In this document: piece after piece, positions 26,713-35,746 of the stretch
How the letters are laid out: each line of letters begins with the position of its first letter
Numbering within the stretch: the first letter of the stretch is position 1
Assembly: GCF_020982545.1 (NCBI RefSeq)
Contig: NZ_JAJKLK010000019.1
Coordinates: 992,001-1,056,000 of the forward strand
Source: Streptomyces sp. MNU76
GTDB taxonomy: Bacteria; Actinomycetota; Actinomycetes; Streptomycetales; Streptomycetaceae
Direction of reading: 5' to 3'
Length of the DNA stretch: 64,000 nt
Notes under the pieces: model-generated
Seen by the model: the letters and a program-made list of their open reading frames with translations, nothing else
What the model was told of the DNA's origin: nothing
Database searches by the model: none
Program-made: the position numbers and the translations under genes

Positions 26713-26860
26713 AGCTCCGGGGAGTCGTTTCCGTGAGGAACACCGGACGTCTGTTCTAGGGTGGCGCTGCTCGTGTGTCCCGCCTTCACAGCCTGGTCCG
26801 CTTGGATCGTGTCGGACCGCGCGGCGCAACCACGACGGCGGCCGGAGTGTCCACACAACG

Positions 26861-28648
26861 ATGAGTACCGAGCTTGAGTCCCAGTTCCCGGCCGGGGTCT
26901 CCCCACCGCCGCGTCCCCTGCCCGCGTTCGCCGTGCCCGACGGCAGCGTCGCCTGGAGCGGGGAGAAGACGGAGGTCTGGGCGCGGACCCGGCCGCCCCT
27001 GTGGGTGCCCGCGCGGACGCGGCCCCTGCATCTGCTCGCCGTGGTCCCGGGTGGCCTGATCGTCGGCTTCTGGCTGGCGAACTTCGTGGAGGTGCCCGCC
27101 GCCCTCGCCGCGCTGGTGCCGTTGCAGCTGGTGTGGACCCTGGTCAGGCCCGAGGTCGTACGGTTCTCCGCGCCCGCCCTGCTGCTTCTGCTCGCCTGGT
27201 TCGGTGGCTCGCACGACGTGCCGACCCTGGTGGGCCTCCTCGCCGCGACCTTCACCTGGGCGGCGGCCGAGATCCGGCTGAGCAAGCGCCGACTCCAGCG
27301 GCAGTGGGCGCTCGCGGCCACCGAGGGGGTCACGGCCACGGTGCCGGACCAGGCCGGGCCGCTGCGGCGCGGCCGGTTCCTCATGGGCTTCGGGGCCGTG
27401 CTGACCGTGGTCGGCGCGGGGATGCTCTCCGCCGTCTCCGGCTGGGACGTCGCCACCGACGGGCACCAGGCCACGCTCGTCGGCTGGTTCGTGGTCGGCT
27501 GGGGACTCACCACGTCGCTCTCCGGGCTGCTGGGCCGCCGCCGGTCCGCCGCGCTGCGGGGCGCTCCCGTGCCGGTGCTGCGGGTGCTCGTCCGCGACGG
27601 CGCCGACGGGGACGCGGAAGTGTTCGCCGTCGACGACATGGCGGCGCTGCGGCCGTTGTTCACGGTCGCCACCGAGCAGTGGTACGACGACGCCGACGAA
27701 GACGATGAGGACGCCGAGGAGGCCGAGGAGCGCGACGGCCGGTCGGAGCGGGACGCGCTCCTCGACGCCGTCGAGGGCGTCGACGAGGACGACGACCAGC
27801 CCGGTCCCCTGCGCGAGGCCGTGCTGTACGGGCTGCCCCACGACGGCGCCGAGATCGTGATCGTCAGCGCGGCGGAGGCGCCGGAGGCCCCGGGCGGGGC
27901 CGGCGGACCGGTGGACCTGGCAAAGCCGACGTCCGCCACGGCGTCCGCCGAGGGCGGTGCGCCCGCCGAACTGGTCGTCGAGTCGTCCAGCGGGCCCGTG
28001 CGGCCCCTGTCCGACCGGACCGTACGGCACCGGGCCGCCCGGCAGCGGGCCGGGGCGAAGCGGCACACGGTCCACGAGGAGCTGCGGGCCACGGCCGTCA
28101 CGGAGAGCCGGGCGCGGCTGGGGGACGAGCCGGTGTCCCTGCGGCGCTGGCGGGCGGGCTGGGCGGACTGGGCCGCCGCCCTGTTCATGATCGCCGTGAC
28201 CGCCGCCGTGGGGCTCTACCCGGACGGACCGACGCGCTACGTCCTCGGGGGGCTCCTCGGCCTCTTCGGCGTCCTGACGCTGCCCCAGATGCTCACCTGG
28301 CGCATCACAGCCGACCGTTCGGGGCTGTGGCTGAGCGGCTGGGGCAGGCCCCGGCACGTCACATGGGACGACCTCGCGACCGTGCGGTGCGCCGGTGCCG
28401 TGCTGACGGTGGACAGCCGCCAGGAGTCGTTCGAGCTGTGGAGCGTCCGGGCGGAGCGCTGGCGCTGGCTGGAGCGCAAGCTGCGGCTCGTTCACCCCTA
28501 CGAGAGGACCGCCGCCGAGATCACCGCCCTGTGGCAGGAACCCTCACTGCGGCCGGAGGGGGAGTACGTCGGGCGGGGGATACCCCTGTGGCCGCTGAGT
28601 GCGGTGCTCGCCGTGGGGTGGGCGGCGGTGCTGGTGCTGGTGCCGTAA
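26861..28648 (+). CDS. Multi-pass membrane protein of unknown function
   Basis: The 595-residue product has about four N-terminal helices (PLHLLAVVPGGLIVGFWLANF, LAALVPLQLVWTL, LLGLLAWFGG-like segments) and a further pair near residues 180-230. A long acidic hydrophilic stretch (DDADEDDEDAEEAEERD) follows, then two helices near residues 440-475. A PH-like segment (TADRSGLWLSGWGRPRHVTWDDLATV) and a final C-terminal helix complete it. I do not recognise a named family. The PH-like end matches the preceding gene, so the two probably act together. ATG 26861 is used. Confidence 0.8.
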   Translation: MSTELESQFPAGVSPPPRPLPAFAVPDGSVAWSGEKTEVWARTRPPLWVPARTRPLHLLAVVPGGLIVGFWLANFVEVPAALAALVPLQLVWTLVRPEVVRFSAPALLLLLAWFGGSHDVPTLVGLLAATFTWAAAEIRLSKRRLQRQWALAATEGVTATVPDQAGPLRRGRFLMGFGAVLTVVGAGMLSAVSGWDVATDGHQATLVGWFVVGWGLTTSLSGLLGRRRSAALRGAPVPVLRVLVRDGADGDAEVFAVDDMAALRPLFTVATEQWYDDADEDDEDAEEAEERDGRSERDALLDAVEGVDEDDDQPGPLREAVLYGLPHDGAEIVIVSAAEAPEAPGGAGGPVDLAKPTSATASAEGGAPAELVVESSSGPVRPLSDRTVRHRAARQRAGAKRHTVHEELRATAVTESRARLGDEPVSLRRWRAGWADWAAALFMIAVTAAVGLYPDGPTRYVLGGLLGLFGVLTLPQMLTWRITADRSGLWLSGWGRPRHVTWDDLATVRCAGAVLTVDSRQESFELWSVRAERWRWLERKLRLVHPYERTAAEITALWQEPSLRPEGEYVGRGIPLWPLSAVLAVGWAAVLVLVP

Positions 28649-28731
28649 CGGCTGTGCCGACGCAGTAGGGGCTGGTGCCGGTGAGGTCGGCGGACCGTGC
28701 CTCGCCGCCTCGCCGGCCCGCGCGTGGCGGA

Positions 28732-28763
28732 GGCCCCGGCCGGTGGGTGAACCGGCCGGGGCC
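28732..28763. terminator. Bidirectional terminator between convergent genes
   Basis: GGCCCCGGCCGGT and ACCGGCCGGGGCC form a perfect 13-bp stem with loop GGGTGA, between the membrane protein gene and the convergent phosphomutase gene. Confidence 0.85.
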
Positions 28764-28788
28764 CCGTGTGCGAGGAGAGGCAGGGCGG

Positions 28789-30420
28789 TCAGATGCCCGC
28801 TGCCGCCGAGAGGTCCCGCTTGATGCCGGTCAGCAGCTCCGTCGCCTTCGCGCGGGCCGCCGGGAGGGCGGTCGGGTCGGCGACGGGCACCACGACCTCC
28901 AGGTAGCACTTGAGCTTGGGCTCCGTGCCGCTGGGGCGGACGATGACACGGGCGCCGTCGAGCGTGTAGCGCAGGCCGTCCGTGGGCGGGAGCCGGTCCG
29001 TGCCCCGGGTCAGGTCCTCGGTCCCGGTGACGGCCAGGCCTGCGAGGACCATCGGGGGCCGCTCGCGGAGCCGCTCCATCGCGCGGGCGATCAGCGAGAG
29101 GTCCTCGACCCGCACCGACAGCTGGTCGGTGGCGTGCAGCCCGTGCTCGACGGCGATGTCGTCCAGCAGGTCGAGGAGGGTGCGGCCCTCCTCCTTCAGC
29201 CGCGAGGCGAGTTCCGTGATGAGCAGGGCCGCCGTGATGCCGTCCTTGTCGCGGACGCCCTCGGGGTCGACGCAGTAGCCGAGTGCCTCCTCGTAGCCGT
29301 AGCGCAGGCCCTCGACGCGGGCGATCCACTTGAAGCCGGTCAGGGTCTCCTCGTAGGGGAGGCCCGCCTTCTCGGCGATACGGCCGAGGAGGGAGGAGGA
29401 GACGATCGACTCGGCGAAGGTGCCCCGGGCGCCGCGCGCGACCAGGTGGGTGGCGAGGAGTGCGCCGACCTCGTCGCCGCGCAGCATGCGCCAGTCGGTG
29501 CCGTCCTTCACGGCCACGGCGCAGCGGTCCGCGTCCGGGTCGTTCGCCACGATCAGGTCGGGGTCCGTCTCGCGGGCCTTCGCGAAGGCCAGGTCCATCG
29601 CGCCGGGCTCCTCCGGGTTCGGGAAGGCGACCGTCGGGAACTCCGGGTCCGGGTCCGCCTGCTCGGCGACGAGGACGGGCTCGGGGAAGCCGGCCCGGGC
29701 GAAGGCGGCGAGCAGGGTGTCCCGGCCGACGCCGTGCATGGCCGTGTAGACCGTGCGGGCGGTCCGCGGGGAACCGGGGGCGAGCACCGCGTCCGTACGG
29801 GCCAGATAGGCCTCAAGGACGCTGTCGTCGAGGGTGTCCCAGCCGGCGTCCGGGCGGGGCACGTCGTCGAGGGAGCGGACGGCGTCGATCTCGGCCGCGA
29901 TCCCGGCGTCGGCCGGGGGCACGATCTGGGAGCCGTCGCCCAGGTAGACCTTGTAGCCGTTGTCGCGCGGCGGGTTGTGGCTGGCCGTGACCTCCACACC
30001 GGCCACCGCGCCCAGATGCCTTATGGCGAAGGCCAGGACGGGCGTGGGCAGGGGGCGGGGGAGGACGGCCGCGCGCAGGCCCGCGCCGGTCATCACGGCG
30101 GCCGTGTCGCGGGCGAAGTCGGCGGACTTGTGGCGGGCGTCGTAGCCGATGACGACCAGGCCGCCGGTGTCGCCCTGCTTGTTGAGGTAAGCGGCGAGGC
30201 CGGCGGCGGCGCGGATGACGACCGCGCGGTTCATGCGCATGGGGCCGGCGCCGAGTTCGCCCCGGAGGCCGGCCGTGCCGAACTGGAGGGTGCCGGAGAA
30301 GCGGGTGGTCAGTTCCGCCGTGTCCGCCGCGTCGATCAGCCTGCCGAGTTCGTCCCGGGTGTCCGGGTCGGGGTCCTCGGCCAGCCACGCCTTGGCGCGG
30401 GCGATCAGGTCGTCGTGCAC
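28789..30420 (-). CDS. Phospho-sugar mutase (phosphopentomutase/phosphomannomutase type)
   Basis: This 543-residue enzyme of the alpha-D-phosphohexomutase superfamily has catalytic Ser in TASHNPPRDNGYKVY, metal loop NDPDADRCAV, sugar loop EEALGYCVDP and phosphate loop RPSGTEPKLKCY. Length and sequence style resemble PGM2-like enzymes, which act on pentose-1-phosphates. With PNP and thymidine phosphorylase nearby it would convert (deoxy)ribose-1-phosphate to the 5-phosphate for DeoC. GTG 30420 follows AGAGG by 9 nt; TTG 30429 is in frame. It lies downstream of the PNP gene on the same strand. Confidence 0.9.
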   Translation of the reverse strand: MHDDLIARAKAWLAEDPDPDTRDELGRLIDAADTAELTTRFSGTLQFGTAGLRGELGAGPMRMNRAVVIRAAAGLAAYLNKQGDTGGLVVIGYDARHKSADFARDTAAVMTGAGLRAAVLPRPLPTPVLAFAIRHLGAVAGVEVTASHNPPRDNGYKVYLGDGSQIVPPADAGIAAEIDAVRSLDDVPRPDAGWDTLDDSVLEAYLARTDAVLAPGSPRTARTVYTAMHGVGRDTLLAAFARAGFPEPVLVAEQADPDPEFPTVAFPNPEEPGAMDLAFAKARETDPDLIVANDPDADRCAVAVKDGTDWRMLRGDEVGALLATHLVARGARGTFAESIVSSSLLGRIAEKAGLPYEETLTGFKWIARVEGLRYGYEEALGYCVDPEGVRDKDGITAALLITELASRLKEEGRTLLDLLDDIAVEHGLHATDQLSVRVEDLSLIARAMERLRERPPMVLAGLAVTGTEDLTRGTDRLPPTDGLRYTLDGARVIVRPSGTEPKLKCYLEVVVPVADPTALPAARAKATELLTGIKRDLSAAAGI

Positions 30421-30576
30421 GGGGGTCAACCTCTCGTTCTATGTCTGCCGTCGGTCTTCTGCTGTGCCGTCGGTTCGATTGTCCTCGCCCCCGCCGCCCC
30501 TACCCATCCCAGGAGCTGCGCCCCTTTGACCCCGCTCTCAGTGGGTTCTTCGGGTGCGGGCCGGGTGGGGTTGCTC

Positions 30577-30686
30577 GCGCAGTTCCCCGCGCCCCTGAAA
30601 GACCAGGCCCTGCGGGCCTGGAAGGGTGCGGGGCTTGAAAAGCACGGGGCGCAGCCCCTGCTTTTCAGGGGCGCGGGGAACTGCGC
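30577..30686. repeat. Interspersed palindromic repeat, full-length reference copy
   Basis: Outer arms GCGCAGTTCCCCGCGCCCCT (30577 on) and its complement (ending 30686) enclose CAGGCCCTGCGGGCCTG and AAAAGCACGGGGCGCAGCCC-type inner hairpins. The whole 110-bp element lies between the PNP and phosphomutase genes. Partial copies are listed at 1166, 9983, 12518, 25866, 32216, 35747, 39192 and 49410. Confidence 0.85.
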
Positions 30687-30741
30687 GACCAGCCCCCACC
30701 CACCCGCACCCGACAACGCACCCCCGGCGGAGCCCTCCGCG

Positions 30742-31566
30742 CTACAGCCGGTTCAGGACCTGCGTCAGCAGCGCGCCCATGCGGGTCGCCGAGTCGCGGC
30801 CCGCCTGGAGGACCTCCTCGTGGTTGAGGGGCTCGCCCGTCATCCCGGCCGCCAGGTTCGTCACCAGGGAGATGCCCAGGATCTCGGCGCCCGCCTCGCG
30901 CGCGGCGATGGCCTCCAGGACCGTGGACATCCCGACGAGGTCCGCGCCGATCACGCGGGCCATGCGGATCTCCGCCGGGGTCTCGTAGTGCGGGCCCGTG
31001 AACTGCGCGTAGACGCCCTCCTCCAGGGAGGGGTCGATCTCCTTGCACAGGGCGCGCAGGCGCGGGGAGTAGAGGTCCGTGAGGTCGACGAAGTTCGCGC
31101 CGACGATCGGCGACGTCGCCGTCAGGTTCAGGTGGTCGCTGATCAGCACCGGCTGGCCGGGGCGCATGCCCTCGCGCAGACCACCGCAGCCGTTGGTGAG
31201 GACGATCGTCTTCACACCGGCGGCGACGGCCGTACGGACGCCGTGCGCGACGGCGGCGACGCCGCGCCCCTCGTAGTAGTGGGTGCGGCCCAGGAAGACG
31301 AGCGCGCGCTTGTCGCCGATCCTGTACGAGCGGACCTTGCCGCCGTGCCCCTCGACCGCCGGCGGCGGGAAGCCGGGCAGCTCGGTGACCTGGAACTCGG
31401 CCTCGGGGGCGCCCAGGGCGTCCACGGCCGGGGCCCAGCCGGAGCCCATCACGAGAGCGACGTCGTGGGTCTCGGCGCCCGTCAGCTCACGCAGGCGCGC
31501 GGCGGCGGCGTCGGCGGCGGCGTACGGGTCGTTCTGGATGTCGTCCGGAAGAAGAGATGCGTTCAC
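30742..31566 (-). CDS. Purine nucleoside phosphorylase (trimeric class)
   Basis: This 274-residue enzyme splits inosine, guanosine and deoxy forms into base and (deoxy)ribose-1-phosphate. Motifs are VMGSGWAPAVDALG (phosphate site), LGRTHYYEGRGV, LTNGCGGLREGM, QFTGPHYETPAEIR and GMSTVLEAIAAREAG, diagnostic of the trimeric PNP family. It starts at GTG 31566, with no clear ribosome site and TACCCT 6 nt upstream, suggesting a leaderless transcript. The CTACGCGCGTAG operator lies 24 bp upstream. It acts after adenosine deaminase and before the phosphomutase. Confidence 0.94.
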   Translation of the reverse strand: MNASLLPDDIQNDPYAAADAAAARLRELTGAETHDVALVMGSGWAPAVDALGAPEAEFQVTELPGFPPPAVEGHGGKVRSYRIGDKRALVFLGRTHYYEGRGVAAVAHGVRTAVAAGVKTIVLTNGCGGLREGMRPGQPVLISDHLNLTATSPIVGANFVDLTDLYSPRLRALCKEIDPSLEEGVYAQFTGPHYETPAEIRMARVIGADLVGMSTVLEAIAAREAGAEILGISLVTNLAAGMTGEPLNHEEVLQAGRDSATRMGALLTQVLNRL

Positions 31567-31589
31567 GTGACGAGGGTATCCGGTTTGGG

Positions 31590-31603
31590 CCTACGCGCGT
31601 AGA
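31590..31603. promoter_or_regulatory. CTACGCGCGTAG palindrome in the PNP promoter
   Basis: The perfect palindrome at 31591-31602 lies 24 bp before the PNP GTG, and 12 nt before the possible -10 TACCCT on the coding strand. It is the fourth perfect copy of the nucleoside-gene operator. Confidence 0.8.
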
Positions 31604-31684
31604 TGACCAGGCTCCCGGGATCCGGATCGTTGCCTTGTCGTTTCCAACACCGAGGGAGGCGCTCGCCCCCCCCGGGCCGGTCCC

Positions 31685-32122
31685 TCAGCAGGGGCGTTTG
31701 CGGAGTTCCATCACATAGTCGTGCGGCGCGCCCGCCGACTCCGCCGCGTCCGCGACCTCACCCAGATAGCGGGCGGAGGGCAGGCCGCCCTCGTAGCCGT
31801 TGAGGACGTAGACCCAGGCAGGTTCCTCACCGTCCAGCGTGTGTACGCGGACCCGCATCCGGCGGTATATGTCCAGCCCGACGCCGACCCACCGGTCCAT
31901 CGCGTCCTCGTCCATGGGGGCGATGTCGTAGAGGGCCACGAAGACCTGGGAGCGGGGGGCCTCCACGACGGTGGCCAGGGCGCCCTCCCAGCCCATGTGC
32001 TCGCCGCCGAAGGTCAGCCGCCAGTCGTTCAGCCAGCCGGTTGCGCGCAGCGGGGAGTGGGGGGCGCGGCGGGACATCAGACGCGAGTCCAGGTTGCCGG
32101 CGTAGGCGGCGTAGAGCGACAT
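31685..32122 (-). CDS. Gamma-glutamylcyclotransferase-fold protein
   Basis: The 145-residue product starts MSLYAAYAGNLDSRLMSRRA, the YGxN-type substrate loop of the gamma-glutamylcyclotransferase fold (here YAGN). LNDWRLTFGGE follows, then VYVLNGYEGGLPSARYLGEVADAAE. ATG 32122 is chosen; the upstream open frame is non-coding and contains the repeat at 32216. Members break gamma-glutamyl amides, but many actinobacterial forms are untested. It is divergent from the flavoprotein gene. Confidence 0.83.
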   Translation of the reverse strand: MSLYAAYAGNLDSRLMSRRAPHSPLRATGWLNDWRLTFGGEHMGWEGALATVVEAPRSQVFVALYDIAPMDEDAMDRWVGVGLDIYRRMRVRVHTLDGEEPAWVYVLNGYEGGLPSARYLGEVADAAESAGAPHDYVMELRKRPC

Positions 32123-32215
32123 GGGGGAGAGGGTACGGGAGCGCTCCGCTTGGGGGCCGGGCGCCTGAGGGGTGGAGGGGTGCGGTTGTTCGGCGGGTGC
32201 GGGTGTGTTGTGGCT

Positions 32216-32248
32216 GGTCGCGCAGTTCCCCGCGCCCCTTGCGGGGCG
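32216..32248. repeat. Interspersed palindromic repeat, short copy
   Basis: GGTCGCGCAGTTCCCCGCGC, then CCCTTGCGGGGCG, lies in the divergent space between the cyclotransferase-like and flavoprotein genes. Confidence 0.65.
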
Positions 32249-32300
32249 GCCCGCACCCCCGACTCGTTGGCACCCCCGCTCGTGCGGGACAATGGGGCAT

Positions 32301-33740
32301 GTGACTCGGATCGTGATCATCGGTGGCGGACCCGGCGGATATGAAGCGGCGCTGGTGGCCGCGCAACTCGGCGCGGAGGTGACCGTCGTGGACTGCGACG
32401 GTCTGGGCGGGGCGTCGGTGCTGACCGACTGCGTGCCGTCGAAGACCCTCATCGCGACGGCCGAGGTGATGACGACCTTCGACTCCTCCTATGAGGAGCT
32501 GGGGATCATCGTCGCCGACGACACCCCGCACATCGACACGCCCGCGCGTGTCGTGGGTGTGGACCTCGGCAAGGTCAACCGGCGTGTGAAGCGGCTCGCG
32601 CTGGCGCAGTCGCACGACATCACCGCCTCGGTGACGCGCGCCGGCGCACGGGTCATGCGCGGGCGCGGGCGGCTCGTGGGGCAGCAGGACCTCGACGGGT
32701 CGCGCAAGGTCGTCGTGCGGGCGGCGGACGGGTCCGAGGAGACCCTGACCGCCGACGCCGTGCTCATCGCCACCGGCGGACATCCGCGCGAACTGCCCGA
32801 CGCGCAGCCGGACGGTGAGCGCATCCTCAACTGGACGCAGGTCTACGACCTGGACGAGCTGCCGGAAGAGCTGATCGTCGTCGGATCCGGTGTCACCGGT
32901 GCCGAGTTCGCCGGCGCCTACCAGGCGCTCGGGTCGCGCGTCACCCTCGTCTCCAGCCGCGACCGGGTGCTGCCGGGCGAGGACCCGGACGCCGCCGCCG
33001 TCCTGGAGGACGTGTTCCGGCGGCGCGGCATGAACGTCATGGCACGGTCCCGCGCCGAGTCCGCCAAACGGGTGGGGGACCGGGTCGAGGTCGCGCTCGC
33101 GGACGGGCGCGTCATCACCGGCTCGCACTGTCTGATGGCCGTCGGCGCCGTCCCCAACAGCGCCGGGATGGGCCTGGAGGAGGCCGGGGTCAAGGTCAAG
33201 GAGTCCGGGCACATCTGGACCGACAAGGTGTCGCGGACCACCGCCCCCGGCGTGTACGCGGCCGGTGACGTCACCGGGGTGTTCGCCCTGGCGTCCGTCG
33301 CCGCCATGCAGGGCCGTATCGCCATGTACCACTTCCTCGGCGACGCCGTGGCCCCGCTGAACCTGAAGACCGTGTCGTCCAACGTCTTCACCGACCCCGA
33401 GATCGCCACCGTCGGCTACACCCAGGCCGACCTGGACGCGGGCGTCATCGACGCCGTCGGGGTGAAGCTGCCGCTGCTGCGCAACCCGCGCGCCAAGATG
33501 CAGGGCATCCGGGACGGCTTCGTCAAGATCTTCTGCCGGCCGGGCACCGGCATCGTCGTGGGCGGTGTGGTGGTCTCGCCGCGCGCCTCCGAGCTGATCC
33601 ACCCGATCTCGATCGCGGTCGACAACAACCTGACGGTCGAGCAGATCGCGAACGCGTTCACCGTGTATCCGTCCCTGTCCGGCTCGATCGCCGAGGTCGC
33701 GCGCCAGCTCCACACACGCAAGTCGGGCGGAGGGGTCTGA
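32301..33740 (+). CDS. LpdA-type NAD(P)H quinone dehydrogenase
   Basis: This 479-residue flavoprotein has the layout of dihydrolipoamide dehydrogenase: FAD motif VIIGGGPGGYEAAL, a redox loop, NAD(P) motif LIVVGSGVTGAEFAGAY, second FAD motif VYAAGDVTG, and a dimerisation domain. In the redox loop GGASVLTDCVPSK the first Cys of CxxxxC is Ser, so it cannot make the active disulfide. Mycobacterium tuberculosis LpdA (Rv3303c) has the same change and acts as a quinone reductase. GTG 32301 lies 7 nt after GACAAT, so it may be leaderless; ATG 32292 is the alternative. Confidence 0.92.
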   Translation: MTRIVIIGGGPGGYEAALVAAQLGAEVTVVDCDGLGGASVLTDCVPSKTLIATAEVMTTFDSSYEELGIIVADDTPHIDTPARVVGVDLGKVNRRVKRLALAQSHDITASVTRAGARVMRGRGRLVGQQDLDGSRKVVVRAADGSEETLTADAVLIATGGHPRELPDAQPDGERILNWTQVYDLDELPEELIVVGSGVTGAEFAGAYQALGSRVTLVSSRDRVLPGEDPDAAAVLEDVFRRRGMNVMARSRAESAKRVGDRVEVALADGRVITGSHCLMAVGAVPNSAGMGLEEAGVKVKESGHIWTDKVSRTTAPGVYAAGDVTGVFALASVAAMQGRIAMYHFLGDAVAPLNLKTVSSNVFTDPEIATVGYTQADLDAGVIDAVGVKLPLLRNPRAKMQGIRDGFVKIFCRPGTGIVVGGVVVSPRASELIHPISIAVDNNLTVEQIANAFTVYPSLSGSIAEVARQLHTRKSGGGV

Positions 33741-33769
33741 CGACCCGTAGGGTTCGCACGGTCCGTACG

Positions 33770-33799
33770 GATCGCATGGTCCGTTCGGACCGTGCGATC
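33770..33799 (+). terminator. Terminator after the flavoprotein gene
   Basis: GATCGCATGGTCCG and CGGACCGTGCGATC pair around TT with one mismatch. The hairpin begins 29 nt after the stop codon. Confidence 0.8.
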
Positions 33800-33936
33800 T
33801 GTGCGTTCTGACCGATGTGTGCCGAGTTCCGTCCGGGATGGCCCCTATATCACTTCTCGCCCCACCCTGCGAACAACTTCTGCTATTCGGCGCAAACTGC
33901 TGAAAGCGGATGGTCGTTGGCGTTACTGTCAGTTTC

Positions 33937-34917
33937 GTGTTCGCTGCAGAACGTCGTCAATTGATCCTCGAAATGGTGCGGGCCAATGGAGCCGTGTCGC
34001 TCCGTGAGCTCGCCCGCGTCGTCCAGACCTCCGAAGTGACCGTACGGCGGGACGTGCGCGCTCTGGAGGCAGAAGGACTCCTCGACCGCCGACACGGCGG
34101 TGCGGTATTGCCGGGCGGGTTCACGCGGGAGTCCGGCTTTCCGCAGAAATCCCATCTCGCGACCGCCGAGAAGACGGCCATCGCCGATCTCGCCGCGAGC
34201 CTCGTCGAAGAGGGCGAGGCCATCGTGGTCGGGGCGGGGACCACCACGCAGGAGCTGGCACGCCGGCTCGCGCGGGTCCCCGGGCTGACCGTCGTCACCA
34301 ACTCCCTGTTGGTGGCCCAGGCGTTGGCCCATGCCAACCGTGTGGAGGTCGTGATGACCGGCGGTACCCTGCGCGGTTCCAACTACGCCCTGGTCGGTTC
34401 CGGAGCCGAGCAGTCCCTCCAGGGGCTGCGTGTCTCCAAGGCCTTCCTCTCCGGGAGCGGACTGACCGCCGAACGCGGCCTGTCCACGTCCAACATGCTG
34501 TCGGCGTCCGTCGACCGCGCGCTGGTCCAGGCCGCCGCCGAGGTCGTCGTGCTCGCCGATCACACCAAGCTCGGCACCGACACCATGTTCCAGACGGTGC
34601 CGACGGATGTGATCACCCGGCTGGTCACCGACGATCCGTCCGGCCACGACGACCGCGCGGTCACCGAGCTGCAGGCCCTGGCCGATCAGGGTGTGCAGAT
34701 CTCCGTGGCCGGGGCGTCGGGCGCCGGGGGAGCGGGAGGCGATCCCGTCCCGGCGCGCCCTTCGCGCCGGGACCTGCCCCTTCCGGGGCCCCGCCGCAAC
34801 CAGGTCCACGGCACCGCGCCCCAGCTGCGCACCGCCACGGTTCTGGGGGACCAGCCGCCCGCCGGTGAACGGGAACGGGAGCGGGCGGCCCGGGTCGCGG
34901 ATCTGCGGCGCCGGTAG
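33937..34917 (+). CDS. DeoR/GlpR-family transcriptional regulator
   Basis: This 326-residue regulator has an N-terminal DeoR helix-turn-helix (RRQLILEMVRANGAVSLRELARVVQTSEVTVRRDVRALEAEGLL, then RRHGGAV). A DeoRC effector domain follows (KTAIADLAASLVEEGEAIVVGAGTTTQELARRL, TVVTNSLLVAQALA, VEVVMTGGTLRG). The last 65 residues are a disordered Pro/Arg-rich tail. GTG 33937 is preferred: it has TACTGT 7 nt upstream and keeps the HTH at the usual distance from the start. DeoRC domains bind phosphorylated sugars, so it is a candidate regulator of the nearby nucleoside genes, but no site links it to them. Confidence 0.9.
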   Translation: MFAAERRQLILEMVRANGAVSLRELARVVQTSEVTVRRDVRALEAEGLLDRRHGGAVLPGGFTRESGFPQKSHLATAEKTAIADLAASLVEEGEAIVVGAGTTTQELARRLARVPGLTVVTNSLLVAQALAHANRVEVVMTGGTLRGSNYALVGSGAEQSLQGLRVSKAFLSGSGLTAERGLSTSNMLSASVDRALVQAAAEVVVLADHTKLGTDTMFQTVPTDVITRLVTDDPSGHDDRAVTELQALADQGVQISVAGASGAGGAGGDPVPARPSRRDLPLPGPRRNQVHGTAPQLRTATVLGDQPPAGERERERAARVADLRRR

Positions 34918-34920
34918 GGG

Positions 34921-34971
34921 GCGTGAGCCGCGGCGTCGGGCAGGGCGCGTGAGCCGCGGCGTCGGGCAGGG
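34921..34971. repeat. Direct repeat, 26-bp period, two copies
   Basis: GCGTGAGCCGCGGCGTCGGG followed by CAGGG occurs at 34921-34945 and again at 34947-34971, directly after the DeoR stop codon. Confidence 0.85.
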
Positions 34972-35011
34972 GAGCGCGGGCTGAGCCCGGGTGGGCTCGG
35001 GCCGGCGGTTG

Positions 35012-35653
35012 CTACGGCTTCAGGCCGCGCAAGGTGAGCGTCAGCAGGCGGTCGGCCAACTCCGGGTCGTCCGGGGTTTCCTCGGCCGCCAGCGCGATCG
35101 CGTGGGTGAGCTGGAGCAGATCTCCGATGGACACGTCGTCGCGTACGACGTGAGCGTGTTGCGCCCGCCGAAGGAGGGCCGTACCCGCCTCCCGGATCGG
35201 GGCGCAGCACCGGGCCAGGTCCGAGGGGTTCTCGTCCACGGCGCGGGAGTCCGCGTACGAGACCGTCATCAGCGCTTGCGCCAGTCCCCGGTATTCGCCC
35301 GCATGGGTGATGATGTCGCGCAGCCAGGCGACGAGCGCCGAGCAGGGGTGTTCCGCGCGCAGGTGTACCTGGGAGCGGGCCAGCAGATCGGCGACGGCTT
35401 CCTCGAAGACCGCGCTCAGGAGGGCCTGGCGGTTCGGGAAGTGGCGGTACAGGGTGCCGATGCCCACGTCCGCCCGGCGGGCGATGTCCTCGAGCGAGGC
35501 GGCGGTGCCGTGGGCCGCGAAGGCGAGGCGGGCCTCCATGAGCAGGCGGTCGTGGTTGCGACGCGCGTCCGCGCGCATGGGCCTCCGGCCTGCTGCGGGA
35601 AGCCGGGTCCCTGCGGGAGGCTGGGCCGGGGTGAGGCTCACTGCGGTGTTCAC
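35012..35653 (-). CDS. TetR-family transcriptional regulator
   Basis: This 213-residue repressor-type protein has an N-terminal TetR DNA-binding domain at about residues 27-75 (RADARRNHDRLLMEARLAFAAHG, ASLEDIARRADVGIGTLYRHFPNRQALLSAV) and a helical effector domain. The N-terminal 25 residues are Pro/Ala-rich. It starts at GTG 35653. It is convergent with the DeoR gene and shares the strand of the downstream-lying biotin carboxylase gene. The target is unknown. Confidence 0.9.
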   Translation of the reverse strand: MNTAVSLTPAQPPAGTRLPAAGRRPMRADARRNHDRLLMEARLAFAAHGTAASLEDIARRADVGIGTLYRHFPNRQALLSAVFEEAVADLLARSQVHLRAEHPCSALVAWLRDIITHAGEYRGLAQALMTVSYADSRAVDENPSDLARCCAPIREAGTALLRRAQHAHVVRDDVSIGDLLQLTHAIALAAEETPDDPELADRLLTLTLRGLKP

Positions 35654-35746
35654 CTGCTCTCTTCTGCTGGGGGCGCCTTCAGCCCAAGAGCTCGGGTGAC
35701 GGAGGAAGGTGCGCGGGTGCAGCGGCGTGGGGCTTCTCGCGCGGTT

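Noticed and set aside
32122..32452. N-terminal extension of the cyclotransferase-like protein
   Set aside because: It is antisense to the flavoprotein gene and the interspersed repeat, and the family begins at MSLYAAYAGN.
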